This document shows positions 15,543-23,527 of a stretch of DNA of 24,329 bases, one piece after another. The notes under the pieces were generated by a model. It did not search any database. It had not been told where the DNA came from and saw only the letters and a list, made by a program, of their open reading frames with translations. Within the stretch, counting starts at the first letter, position 1; the number at the start of each line of letters is the position of its first letter. Source of the DNA: GCA-2731375 sp964462145 (GTDB lineage Bacteria; Pseudomonadota; Alphaproteobacteria; GCA-2731375); contig CAYWYB010000035.1 in NCBI GenBank assembly GCA_964462145.1, forward strand, positions 1 to 24,329, written 5' to 3'. The translations under genes were made by a program, and so were the position numbers.

Positions 15543-17452
15543 CGAGCCTGTCCATCCAGCCAGGCCTGGAACATCAGAATATCCCACAGCTGATGCTGCC
15601 AATTGCGCCGGCCCGACAAATGTTCGGCCCAGGTGCGCCGAATGGGTTCGGGATCGAAGAATCCGTCACCCGCCAGACGCTCGGGCGCCAATAGATCCTC
15701 GGCCCAATCCCTGAGGGGTCCCCGCAGCCAGTCATGAATCGGTACGGCGAAACCCATCTTGGGCCGTTCGATCAGCTCACGCGGCACATGACGGTAGAGC
15801 ACTTGGCGCAGCAGCCGTTTCGAAACACCGCCGCCCAGCTTCATAGCCAGAGGCAGCGACCAGGCGAATTCCACCACCCGATGATCCAGCAAGGGCACGC
15901 GCGCCTCCAGGGAGACCGCCATGGAGGCGCGGTCAACCTTGGTCAAAATGTCGTCGGGCATATAGCTCATGGCGTCGAGATACATCATGGCGTGGGCCAC
16001 ATCCTTGACATCGGCGCCCAGATCGCGGGGCAGGCCGCCGTAGCGGTCCAGCACCATGGCCTCGGCGCCGGGCCAATGGCTGGTCAGCCCTTCGTACATC
16101 TGGGCCGCATCACGGGCGTGCAGGACGCCAGCCAGCTTGTGCAGTTTGTCGCCCGGATTGCGCTGGCGGAGGAATCCCGCCAGGCGGTCCCATTGCTGTG
16201 GCGGCAGGGCGGTGAGCAGCGCCGCCATGGCCGCCTTGATGGGCCGGGGCAGCCAGCCGGCGGTGTAGATCAGGCGCTCGACCCAAAGATAACGGTTATA
16301 GCCCCCGAACATCTCATCGCCGCCGTCCCCCGACAGCGCCACCGTGACCTGTTGCCGCGCCATTTGGGACACCAGATAGGTGGGAATTTGCGACGAATCC
16401 GCGAACGGTTCGTCATACATGGCGCCCAGGCGCGGCACCACGTCCAGGGCATCGGCCTCGGACAGATAAAGCTCGTGATGATCCGTGCCCAGATGTTCCG
16501 CGACGGCCTTGGCATCCTTGGCCTCGTCATAGCCGGCATCGCCAAATCCGATGGAAAAGGTTTTTACCGGGCGCGTGGACTGTTGTTGCATCAGGGCGGC
16601 GACGGTGGACGAGTCGATACCGCCCGACAGGAACACACCCAGCGGCACATCCGCCACCATGCGGCAACGCACCGCCTCGGACAACAGGCGCTCCAACTCG
16701 GTTTCCGCATCCGCCTGGCTGCCCCGAAATAGATTTCCCTGCCCGCCTTCGGCCACCTGGCGCAAGGACCAATAGGGCGTCAGCTCGATTTCGCCGTTGG
16801 GATCGCAGCGCAGAATGGTGCCCACGGGCAATTTCTGGACGTCGAGATAAATCGACATGGGCGCGGGCACACAGTTGCGTTTCAGATACATCGCCAGGGC
16901 ATCCCTGTCGATCTCGCCCTGAAACGCTGGATGGGCCCGCAAGGCCTGCATTTCCGAGGCAAAAATCAAATGCCGGCCGAATTGCGCGTAATACAGCGGT
17001 TTAATCCCCAACCGGTCCCGGACCAGGGACAGGGTGCGCTCCCGCCGGTCCCACAGAGCGAAGGCGAACATGCCGACAAAGCGGTTCACGGCGGCCTCCA
17101 GGCCCCATTCCACGATCGCCGCCAAAATCACTTCGGTATCGGAATGACCGTTGAATTCATGTCCCTGGGCGGTCAATTCCGCCCGCATTTCAGGAAAATT
17201 ATAGACCTCGCCATTATAGGCGATGACATAGCGGTCATCATGCGAAGCCATGGGCTGGGCGCCATGTTCGGACAGATCGATAATGGCCAGACGGCGGAAG
17301 CCCAGGGCGATACCCGCCTTGGCATCAAGCCAATGGCCGTCGGAATCCGGTCCGCGGTGTTGCAGGGTATCGGCCATGGCCTTGACCTGACGGGCCAAGG
17401 TTTCCGCCGGGGTAGCCGGCTCAAACTCCAACGATCCCGCGAGGCCGCACAT
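15539..17452 (-). CDS. asnB: Glutamine-hydrolysing asparagine synthase (AsnB type) in glycan locus
   Basis: A 637-residue amidotransferase. N-terminal class II glutaminase with the catalytic Cys2 (MCGLAGS), GFRRLAIIDL (51-60), YNGEVYN (79-85) and SDTE (104-107); C-terminal ATP-dependent synthetase with the PP-loop LSGGIDSS (275-282) and LSGDGGDEMFGGYNRY (373-388). It is a full-length, apparently active family member. AsnB-like proteins in polysaccharide clusters may amidate sugar carboxylates (for example uronic acids) rather than make asparagine; which applies here is inference. The start codon directly follows the sulfotransferase stop (TAGATG) and the stop overlaps the GT4 start. Confidence 0.93.
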   Translation of the reverse strand: MCGLAGSLEFEPATPAETLARQVKAMADTLQHRGPDSDGHWLDAKAGIALGFRRLAIIDLSEHGAQPMASHDDRYVIAYNGEVYNFPEMRAELTAQGHEFNGHSDTEVILAAIVEWGLEAAVNRFVGMFAFALWDRRERTLSLVRDRLGIKPLYYAQFGRHLIFASEMQALRAHPAFQGEIDRDALAMYLKRNCVPAPMSIYLDVQKLPVGTILRCDPNGEIELTPYWSLRQVAEGGQGNLFRGSQADAETELERLLSEAVRCRMVADVPLGVFLSGGIDSSTVAALMQQQSTRPVKTFSIGFGDAGYDEAKDAKAVAEHLGTDHHELYLSEADALDVVPRLGAMYDEPFADSSQIPTYLVSQMARQQVTVALSGDGGDEMFGGYNRYLWVERLIYTAGWLPRPIKAAMAALLTALPPQQWDRLAGFLRQRNPGDKLHKLAGVLHARDAAQMYEGLTSHWPGAEAMVLDRYGGLPRDLGADVKDVAHAMMYLDAMSYMPDDILTKVDRASMAVSLEARVPLLDHRVVEFAWSLPLAMKLGGGVSKRLLRQVLYRHVPRELIERPKMGFAVPIHDWLRGPLRDWAEDLLAPERLAGDGFFDPEPIRRTWAEHLSGRRNWQHQLWDILMFQAWLDGQAR

Positions 17453-18256
17453 CTATTCCGCCTCCGCCAGACCAAGACATGAAAAATCGACCCCTGGGTA
17501 ATGCCGGGTCAGCGCGTCGATGCGGGCCTTTTGCGCCGTGTTCAGCTCCTCCGTGCCCCTTCCCGCGACGCCCTTGTTAAGGCGGCTGCCCTGGCCCCGC
17601 GCCTGTTTCAGGGCGCGTTCGATGTCCGCCTCGTCCGCCGCGATGCCGTGAAAGGTTAAAACCCGCCCAACCGTACCCGTACCGTCATCAATCAGATCTT
17701 CATAGCGCAGCCATAGGCCGTCGTGCTCCGCGTTCGCCCAATCGGCAACAAAGCGGATGTACCAAGGCAGAGCCATGTCGATCACCATGTCCAGGCGCGC
17801 CGATCGTTCACGCCGCATGAAATCGCCGGGCACGTTCAACAGCGGCGTTTCCGCCGATTCCCGCTCCAGATGATCGGTCAGGCTGACCGTGGCATCATAG
17901 GCGTTGCGGGTCAGGATCACGGGACGGATCGCGAATTGCCGCATCAAGGCCAGGTTCGGCGCGCTGGGCCGGGTATGTTGATGACTGATCACGTTCATGG
18001 ACCAGGCATCGATCAGATTGGGCAGATACAGATCCTGTTCGTTCAACTGGTGATAACCCAGAAAGAAGGTCTGATAGCCGGTGACCTGTTCCAACACCTT
18101 GACCAGAAAGGTAGAGCCGGATTTTGGCAGGGCCGAGATAAAAACGGTTTTGCCGCGCCGGCCAAACAATTTTTTCAGGCGCAGGTTCAAGCGCAAACCA
18201 CGGCGCGAGGTGGTTTTCAGACCACGTTCCAGACGTTGGTTTACACTGCGGCTCAT
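17453..18256 (-). CDS. PAPS-dependent sulfotransferase family protein
   Basis: A 267-residue protein of the sulfotransferase family, expected to move sulfate from PAPS to a hydroxyl. The 5'-phosphosulfate-binding loop FISALPKSGSTFLVKVLE (39-56) and the 3'-phosphate-binding segment LTRNAYDATVSLTDH (115-129) with Arg117 and Ser125 are both clear, and WLRYEDLIDD matches the family's downstream region. The start at 18256 overlaps the previous stop as ATGA; an alternative ATG at 18274 adds six residues. A basic N-terminus (10-36) precedes the fold. Placement inside the glycan run suggests that it sulfates that glycan, but a protein or small-molecule substrate is not excluded. Confidence 0.85.
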   Translation of the reverse strand: MSRSVNQRLERGLKTTSRRGLRLNLRLKKLFGRRGKTVFISALPKSGSTFLVKVLEQVTGYQTFFLGYHQLNEQDLYLPNLIDAWSMNVISHQHTRPSAPNLALMRQFAIRPVILTRNAYDATVSLTDHLERESAETPLLNVPGDFMRRERSARLDMVIDMALPWYIRFVADWANAEHDGLWLRYEDLIDDGTGTVGRVLTFHGIAADEADIERALKQARGQGSRLNKGVAGRGTEELNTAQKARIDALTRHYPGVDFSCLGLAEAE

Positions 18257-19626
18257 GCCGCCAAGCCATAGCATTGATGGGCCAGGGGCGCCACACGGAT
18301 GCCCGAGAAACGACCAGAAACAGCGGACAAGCGCGCCAGTTCACGGCGCATCTCTTCCAGATCAAGGCCGGGAAATTTCTGCTGCGCGTAATCAGCGATC
18401 CGGGGCCGCAGCACCCGGCGCGCCAGATCACGGGCCGGAATGGTCAGGTAGCCCGACAGCCGGCCCAAGGAATGGCCAAGCCCGCTGGGTTGCGGCAGGG
18501 ACAGATCCAGGCCGGCAATCGCATCCAGCACCCGCTCCCCCGCTTCGGCACCATCCAGGGCGGCATAATACTCCGCCGCCGCCGCCCGCCCCGCAGCACC
18601 GCCGTCCAGGCTCTGTCCGGCCAGGGCGGCACCGACCGCCGCGATCAGCGGCGCGGTTTCACTTACCGCGTGGCTGACCACATTGGGCAAATAGGAATCA
18701 TAGACCGCCGAATGCACCGGCTGGTAGGCGATCACCGGGCAGTCCAGCAAATAGCCCTCCAGGCCGGTGGTGCAGGAATTGTGCACCAGCACCTGGGCGG
18801 CCAGCAGCCAGGGCACCACGTTGCCGCTGAATTCCACGCTGACATTGTCCAGCTCGGCGCATTCGCCCATCCAACGCTGATGGTTTTCCGACGGGTGGGG
18901 CCGCAGGATAATCCGGTGCCCGGGAAAAGCCTTGGACAAGGGCTCCAGCATGGCGGCGAAGCCATGATACATCTGGCCTAGAAAATCGCGCCAGGCCAAC
19001 AGGAACGCCTCGTCCTCCGCGCCATCGACGGTGCCCCTTTGGCGTTGGGCTTGCAGCAAATAATCCTCGCCGTAGAAATGGTTGTAGCGGGCAAAATTAG
19101 TATTGATCAAAATGAAATCGCCGTGCCGCTCCCGCAGGGCCTGGGCTTCATCCGCAAACAGATCGCGATAGGCGGGGCGCAACAGATCGAAACGGGGATT
19201 GCCCGTCGCTACCAATTTAGCCTCCGATCCCACAGCCTTGCTGGCCACATCCCGCTGCTGCACCGCCCCCCAGCAGAAAAACCGCTCCGCTTCCGCCAGA
19301 GAGGCCAGGTCGATCCGCTGCCGCAAGTAGGCGTCCCGGTCGCGGTAGACCAGGCCCTCCTCGCACCAGGCGGCGACCTTGTTGCCCTCCTGGCGTAGAC
19401 GCTGGAAATGTTTGGTCTTGGTCTTGGCGATGGATTTATCCACGTACAGGCCGCGCGGCAGATCAGCGATCTGACGCACCATGGCGTTCTGCTCCCCCAG
19501 TACGACATGATAGCCCCGTTCGACAGCGAGAGCGGCCAGCAACAGCTTGGCGTGAAATTCCCGTGCCTTGGTTTCCACGGGCAGCAACAACCATGGCGCC
19601 AGGTTATCAAAGGTCGCGGCTGCCAC
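18253..19626 (-). CDS. Surface carbohydrate biosynthesis protein (TIGR04396-like, GT-B fold)
   Basis: A 457-residue cytoplasmic protein resembling the surface carbohydrate biosynthesis family (TIGR04396). Seen: PWLLLPVETKAREFHAKLLLA (11-31) at the N-terminus, ATGNPRFDLLRP (140-151), LRPHPSENHQRW (241-252) and VHNSCTTGLEGYLLDCPVIAYQP (281-303), the last two resembling donor-binding segments of GT-B enzymes such as CDP-glycerol glycerophosphotransferases. The start is GTG at 19626, 4 bases after the previous stop, with a close AGGA. The reaction is unknown; transfer of a sugar or polyol phosphate is plausible. The final 4 bases overlap the sulfotransferase start. Confidence 0.75.
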   Translation of the reverse strand: MAAATFDNLAPWLLLPVETKAREFHAKLLLAALAVERGYHVVLGEQNAMVRQIADLPRGLYVDKSIAKTKTKHFQRLRQEGNKVAAWCEEGLVYRDRDAYLRQRIDLASLAEAERFFCWGAVQQRDVASKAVGSEAKLVATGNPRFDLLRPAYRDLFADEAQALRERHGDFILINTNFARYNHFYGEDYLLQAQRQRGTVDGAEDEAFLLAWRDFLGQMYHGFAAMLEPLSKAFPGHRIILRPHPSENHQRWMGECAELDNVSVEFSGNVVPWLLAAQVLVHNSCTTGLEGYLLDCPVIAYQPVHSAVYDSYLPNVVSHAVSETAPLIAAVGAALAGQSLDGGAAGRAAAAEYYAALDGAEAGERVLDAIAGLDLSLPQPSGLGHSLGRLSGYLTIPARDLARRVLRPRIADYAQQKFPGLDLEEMRRELARLSAVSGRFSGIRVAPLAHQCYGLAA

Positions 19627-19630
19627 CGTC

Positions 19631-21016
19631 CTAACTCACGCCTCTGGAGGCATCAATTTCAGACAACACCGCCTGCCTGACCCGTTCCGAGGCCCTGCCA
19701 TCGGGATTCCCTGTCCATTTTTCCAGCAGATCCTGCGTCGCCTGGGACAGTTCCATGCCCTGAACCGGCTGCTCCAGGCTGGCTTGCAGCTTGGCGGTCA
19801 GATCTTCGCCGGATGCGGCATAGCTGGCAGCTGCTTCGTAGTCGACGATAAAGGGCTCGTAGGCGGGATCAAGCGCTTCGGCGAAATTCGGCACCACGAT
19901 CGCCTTGCCGGCTGTAATCGCCTCGAACAAGCCGGTGGTATTGAAGCCGCAGACCGTGTGCGCCGCAACCATCAGCTTGAACGGATCACCCTTGTAGACA
20001 AGTTTCAGGTTTTCGGGCCAGGTCGCGGGATCGCCCAGCAGTTCGATTACCGGATCATAGTCGCGGGGGCGCGGCTTGGTCTTGATCACCACATCAATAT
20101 CGGGCCGTTCCTGGGCCAGACGATAGAGCGCCTGGTGGCTGTCACGAAACAAGGTTTCCCATGACAGCTTTGCCACCGCATCGTCCATGGGCTCGGCCAG
20201 ATTGGCAAAGCCAGAGCGGCTTTTGCGGCGAATTTGCGGCAGGCCGGTCTTGGTCGTGAACGAGAAGAACAACACCTGTTTACGATCGGTATCGTTAGCA
20301 GCGCCATTTGCGTCATTGCGCCGCCAATAGTGCACCCGGTCCAGGCGCGGCATACCGCAGATGGTGACACGGTCGGGGGCGATAACTTCCGCCCTGGTCT
20401 GCACAATGCGCTCGATTTCGTTATAGACCAGGATCCGCCGACCCGTGAACGGACCCCGGCGGGAGCGGTAGAGATCGGCAAAGAAATCCATGCGGCCGGG
20501 GCTTTTCAGGTTTTCCTTGTGCAATGCCAGAAACGGCACGCCCAAGGCCTCCAGCGCGCCGGCGAACTCGCGCTCGGCGTAGTAGCCGAAATTGGCCGAA
20601 ACCACGGCATCAATGCGCAGCAGGCGCGTCAGATGGGGCCACATTTTAGTGAGAAAGGCGCCGTAATCGCGCTTGGCCTGAATGGTTTTCGGATTGTCGC
20701 TGACGTAGAAATTGTCATCCAATTCGGGGGGCAGAAAGGCGGCGGCAATGGATTTCACCATCACCCGGTGCACCACATAGACCCGCACATCCTGCGATGC
20801 GCCAAGCGAAGCAAGGACATCTTCATAGAAAGTGTCCTTGTCAATCATCAGCACGGTGTAGCGTTTAGTGCCGCCAGTGTCCGCCGCGCTGGGCATGCGC
20901 CGGGTCAGCAGGCGGAACAGGATGGCCACAATGAAATGCTGATGCAGGCCCGCCATCAAACGCACCAGACGCTCCATCACGCCCCGGCCCGCGACATGGA
21001 CAAGAAAATGTTTCAT
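19631..21016 (-). CDS. Unassigned GT-B-like surface glycan protein
   Basis: About 461 residues from the ATG at 21016; I do not recognise a named family. The N-terminal half has a hydrophobic stretch (about 27-37) then alternating strands and helices (YTVLMIDKDTFYED, 53-66; DAVVSANFGYYAERE, 136-150). The C-terminal half has VVIKTKPRPRDYDPV (309-323) and HTVCGFNTTGLFEAITAGKAIVVPNF (353-378), a layout like the donor-binding half of GT-B glycosyltransferases or CDP-glycerol transferases. The frame is open further to a TTG at 21109 and another ATG lies at 20977; none has a clear Shine-Dalgarno, so the start is uncertain. First gene of the six-gene glycan run, 4 bases before the next, and divergent from a methyltransferase gene. 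Confidence 0.7.
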   Translation of the reverse strand: MKHFLVHVAGRGVMERLVRLMAGLHQHFIVAILFRLLTRRMPSAADTGGTKRYTVLMIDKDTFYEDVLASLGASQDVRVYVVHRVMVKSIAAAFLPPELDDNFYVSDNPKTIQAKRDYGAFLTKMWPHLTRLLRIDAVVSANFGYYAEREFAGALEALGVPFLALHKENLKSPGRMDFFADLYRSRRGPFTGRRILVYNEIERIVQTRAEVIAPDRVTICGMPRLDRVHYWRRNDANGAANDTDRKQVLFFSFTTKTGLPQIRRKSRSGFANLAEPMDDAVAKLSWETLFRDSHQALYRLAQERPDIDVVIKTKPRPRDYDPVIELLGDPATWPENLKLVYKGDPFKLMVAAHTVCGFNTTGLFEAITAGKAIVVPNFAEALDPAYEPFIVDYEAAASYAASGEDLTAKLQASLEQPVQGMELSQATQDLLEKWTGNPDGRASERVRQAVLSEIDASRGVS

Positions 21017-21117
21017 AGCTGACAAGCCATACGGCCAAAGGATTGACCGCCCATGCTTATTCCCGTAATCGTCCGGCGTCGTGTTTCCACAATTGATTCG
21101 AATCGGCAAATCATAGA
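21017..21117. promoter_or_regulatory. Divergent promoter region with 10-bp palindrome
   Basis: The 101-base gap between the divergent glycan operon and the methyltransferase gene must carry promoters for both. A perfect palindrome GATTCGAATC lies at 21095-21104, 13 bases before the methyltransferase ATG. No clear -35/-10 pair or Shine-Dalgarno was found. Confidence 0.4.
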
Positions 21118-21711
21118 ATGCCCCTGCTGCCGCGCAAACTGAGACTTTCTCTTAAGCCGTCGAAACAGTTGCTGTGGCTGTGGCTGTGGCGCGAGATGCA
21201 GGCCAGCCGCGGCCGCGAGGTCGGCATCGATGCCGGCTGCGGTCTGATGCAGAACCGCATGCTGTTCGAAACCAAGGACTATGTGGGTATCGACGTGGAT
21301 GCAGCGCGCTTGCAGGCCAACGAGGCGAAATATCCTGGCGTGCGCACGGTCTGTGCCGAGATTGAGCAGGCTGACATCGTCGGCGACGTGGTGCTGTGCG
21401 TTCAGGTCATGCACAACCGTTTTTTCGCCACCGAGCGTACGGTGCCGACGGTTCGGGCCATGTGCGACATGCTGCGTCCAGGCGGTATGTTGATCTTTAA
21501 TCTCGGTGAGCGGAACATGCCGTTCGAGACAGAGATCGACGCCCTGTTGGCGACGCGCTTCACAAAGGTCAAGAAACGCGCTTACGGCGCCCTTTCGGCC
21601 CGCGAAACCTATCTTTCGCCGATCCTGGCCGTTGCCATGTACTTGCTGCCGCCGCTGCGCCTGATCGGCGGCGCGCGCAAGATTCTCTATATCTGCCACG
21701 GCAGCAAATAG
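21118..21711 (+). CDS. Small class I SAM-dependent methyltransferase
   Basis: A 197-residue Rossmann-fold methyltransferase. Motif I is GIDAGCGLMQN (36-46), followed by YVGIDVDAARLQANEAKYPGV (55-75) with the acidic residue that holds the SAM ribose, VVLCVQVMHN (91-100) and the post-motif LRPGGMLIFNLGE (119-131). The N-terminus carries LLWLWLWRE, encoded by three tandem CTGTGG hexamers. No Shine-Dalgarno is seen before the ATG at 21118; an internal ATG at 21196 would lose the basic, aromatic N-terminus. It lies between two minus-strand glycan units, facing away from the large one, and ends 13 bases from the convergent ABC gene. The substrate is unknown, plausibly a glycan or its lipid carrier. 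Confidence 0.8.
   Translation: MPLLPRKLRLSLKPSKQLLWLWLWREMQASRGREVGIDAGCGLMQNRMLFETKDYVGIDVDAARLQANEAKYPGVRTVCAEIEQADIVGDVVLCVQVMHNRFFATERTVPTVRAMCDMLRPGGMLIFNLGERNMPFETEIDALLATRFTKVKKRAYGALSARETYLSPILAVAMYLLPPLRLIGGARKILYICHGSK
21172..21189 (+). repeat. Three tandem CTGTGG hexamers
   Basis: Three perfect CTGTGG units encode the Leu-Trp repeat near the N-terminus of the methyltransferase. Length changes would keep frame. Confidence 0.6.
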
Positions 21712-21724
21712 ACGGCGCGAATAA

Positions 21725-23527
21725 TTATTGATCATCGACATCCGCCGGCGCGATTTCGTCCACCTCGCGCCCTATCCGATAGATGGCATCGGCCTGTTTG
21801 ATGGTCGAAAGCCGGTGCGCGATCATGATCACCGTCGCCTCGCCGGACAGGGCCTGTATGGAATCCTGGACCAGTCGTTCGGATTCGTGGTCCAGGGCCG
21901 AGGTGGGTTCATCAAAAATGTAAATATCCGGCTTACGCACGATGACCCGGGCCAGGGCCAGGCGCTGGCGTTGACCCACCGACAGAGCCTTGCCCCGGTC
22001 GCCGACCTGGGTTTGATACTGTTCTGGCAGCTGGGCGATGAATTCGTCCGCATGGGCCAGTTTTGCCGCCGCCTTGCAGTCGTCATCTGTGGCGTCCGGC
22101 TGGCCCAGGCGGATGTTTTCCAGCACCGTGTCGTCGAATATCTCCGGCTCCTGTGTCAGATAGCCAATACGGCCGCGCAGGGAAGCCAGGCTGTACTCGC
22201 CAATCGCGTGGCCGTTCAGCGAAATATCGCCGCGCTGGGGCCGCCGGAAGCCGGTCAGAATATCCACCAGGGTGGATTTGCCCGCCCCTGATGGCCCGAT
22301 CAGGGCGGTGGTCTTGCCCTTCTGAATGGTCAGATCAAAGCCGTCGAAGACCACCCGGCCATCGGCATAGGCAAAGGCCACGTCGCGGCAGACCAGATCC
22401 GTCTCCAAGCCTTCGAAGCTCAAGCCTTCATCCAACTTCTCCCTGTTCGGCACGTCTTCGAGCAGTTGGTAGATCAGATGCAGGGACGGCAGGGCCGAGC
22501 CGATGATCATCCGGCGCGAGGTCAGATAGGTCACATTCGAGAGCAGCCGCTGCGCCACCAGGATGAAAAAACCCAACAACACGGCAACGCTTTGCACATC
22601 CTGACCGGCTACCCGCTGCACCCAGATCAAGGCGCCGGCGACCATGATGATGACCGACAGCTCTGTCATCTGCTTGGGAATTTCACTGACCGCCTGAAAG
22701 ATTGACGCCGCATCCGCAAAGCGCCGCAGACGGTCGTGAAACATCGCGTAACGTTGCGCGTAGGCATTGAACAGCTTGATCTGGCGCATACTGTGCAAGG
22801 ATTCCGTGGCCTGCTCCGCTATCTGCCGCGACAGCCTGATGCGGATTTTGCCGAAGCGCAGGGAATAGCCGTTCAAGCCCCGGCGTATCAGGGCCAGCAG
22901 CGTCAGGGTGACGGCGCCGATGATCAAGGTCGCCTGCCAATGCACCGCCAACAGAACCGCGAATAGCAGCACGGACAGGATCAGCTTGTTGACGAAATCG
23001 ACGATGTTGGTCATCACCTTGGCGCCGATCTGGGTCTCGTTGACGACATTCTGGATCAAGGCGCCCTGGGGCATTTGATCCAGATAGGCATAATCGGCAT
23101 GCAAATAGTGCCGTAGCAACTTGGAGGCCCAGTCCTGGCGCAGACGATGGGAGAACAAGGCCGTTAGCCCCCGGTTCACCACCAGCAAACTGCCCTTGAT
23201 GAAAAAGGCGATCGCGAACAACACCAGCAATCCTTCGATTTGCGAATCCTTGGGCAGGAGATCCAGGATCGAGTTGATAATGGTGGCGAAGCGGCCCTGT
23301 TCGCCCTCGCCAATCCCCATCAGGCTGTTCAGCAAGGGCAAAACCAGGGAGAGGCCGAGGCTTTCAGCCAGGGCGCCGACGAACAGCGCAGCCAGCAGAA
23401 CCAGCGCGAAGCGCCGCCGCCCGGCGATCAGGCGAAGCAGTTTCCCCACCTTGCCTGTCGTGGGCGCCTTGGATTTACCTGTTGCGGCAGTTTCCGCCAT
23501 GGCTAGTGCATTATCCGCCGTCTTCAT
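21725..23527 (-). CDS. ABC exporter, fused membrane and ATPase domains (MsbA-like)
   Basis: A 600-residue half-transporter: membrane domain with hydrophobic segments from about 40 to 330 and an ATPase domain from about 375. ATPase motifs: Walker A GPSGAGKST (411-419), Q-loop Gln459, signature LSVGQ (515-519, with Val in place of the usual Gly), Walker B IYIFDEP (535-541) and H-loop His571 (IAHRLST). This architecture fits homodimeric exporters of lipids or lipid-linked glycans. The ATG at 23527 overlaps the upstream methyltransferase stop by 17 bases; an ATG at 23500 would give 591 residues and cannot be excluded, while the frame up to 23617 lies inside the methyltransferase gene. The glycan context suggests a lipid-linked saccharide substrate. 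Confidence 0.9.
   Translation of the reverse strand: MKTADNALAMAETAATGKSKAPTTGKVGKLLRLIAGRRRFALVLLAALFVGALAESLGLSLVLPLLNSLMGIGEGEQGRFATIINSILDLLPKDSQIEGLLVLFAIAFFIKGSLLVVNRGLTALFSHRLRQDWASKLLRHYLHADYAYLDQMPQGALIQNVVNETQIGAKVMTNIVDFVNKLILSVLLFAVLLAVHWQATLIIGAVTLTLLALIRRGLNGYSLRFGKIRIRLSRQIAEQATESLHSMRQIKLFNAYAQRYAMFHDRLRRFADAASIFQAVSEIPKQMTELSVIIMVAGALIWVQRVAGQDVQSVAVLLGFFILVAQRLLSNVTYLTSRRMIIGSALPSLHLIYQLLEDVPNREKLDEGLSFEGLETDLVCRDVAFAYADGRVVFDGFDLTIQKGKTTALIGPSGAGKSTLVDILTGFRRPQRGDISLNGHAIGEYSLASLRGRIGYLTQEPEIFDDTVLENIRLGQPDATDDDCKAAAKLAHADEFIAQLPEQYQTQVGDRGKALSVGQRQRLALARVIVRKPDIYIFDEPTSALDHESERLVQDSIQALSGEATVIMIAHRLSTIKQADAIYRIGREVDEIAPADVDDQ

Noticed and set aside
14208..15593. 461-codon open frame on the plus strand
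   Set aside because: Antisense to the GT4 and ligase genes, which have clear family motifs; the translation has no recognisable domain and arises from GC-rich codon bias.
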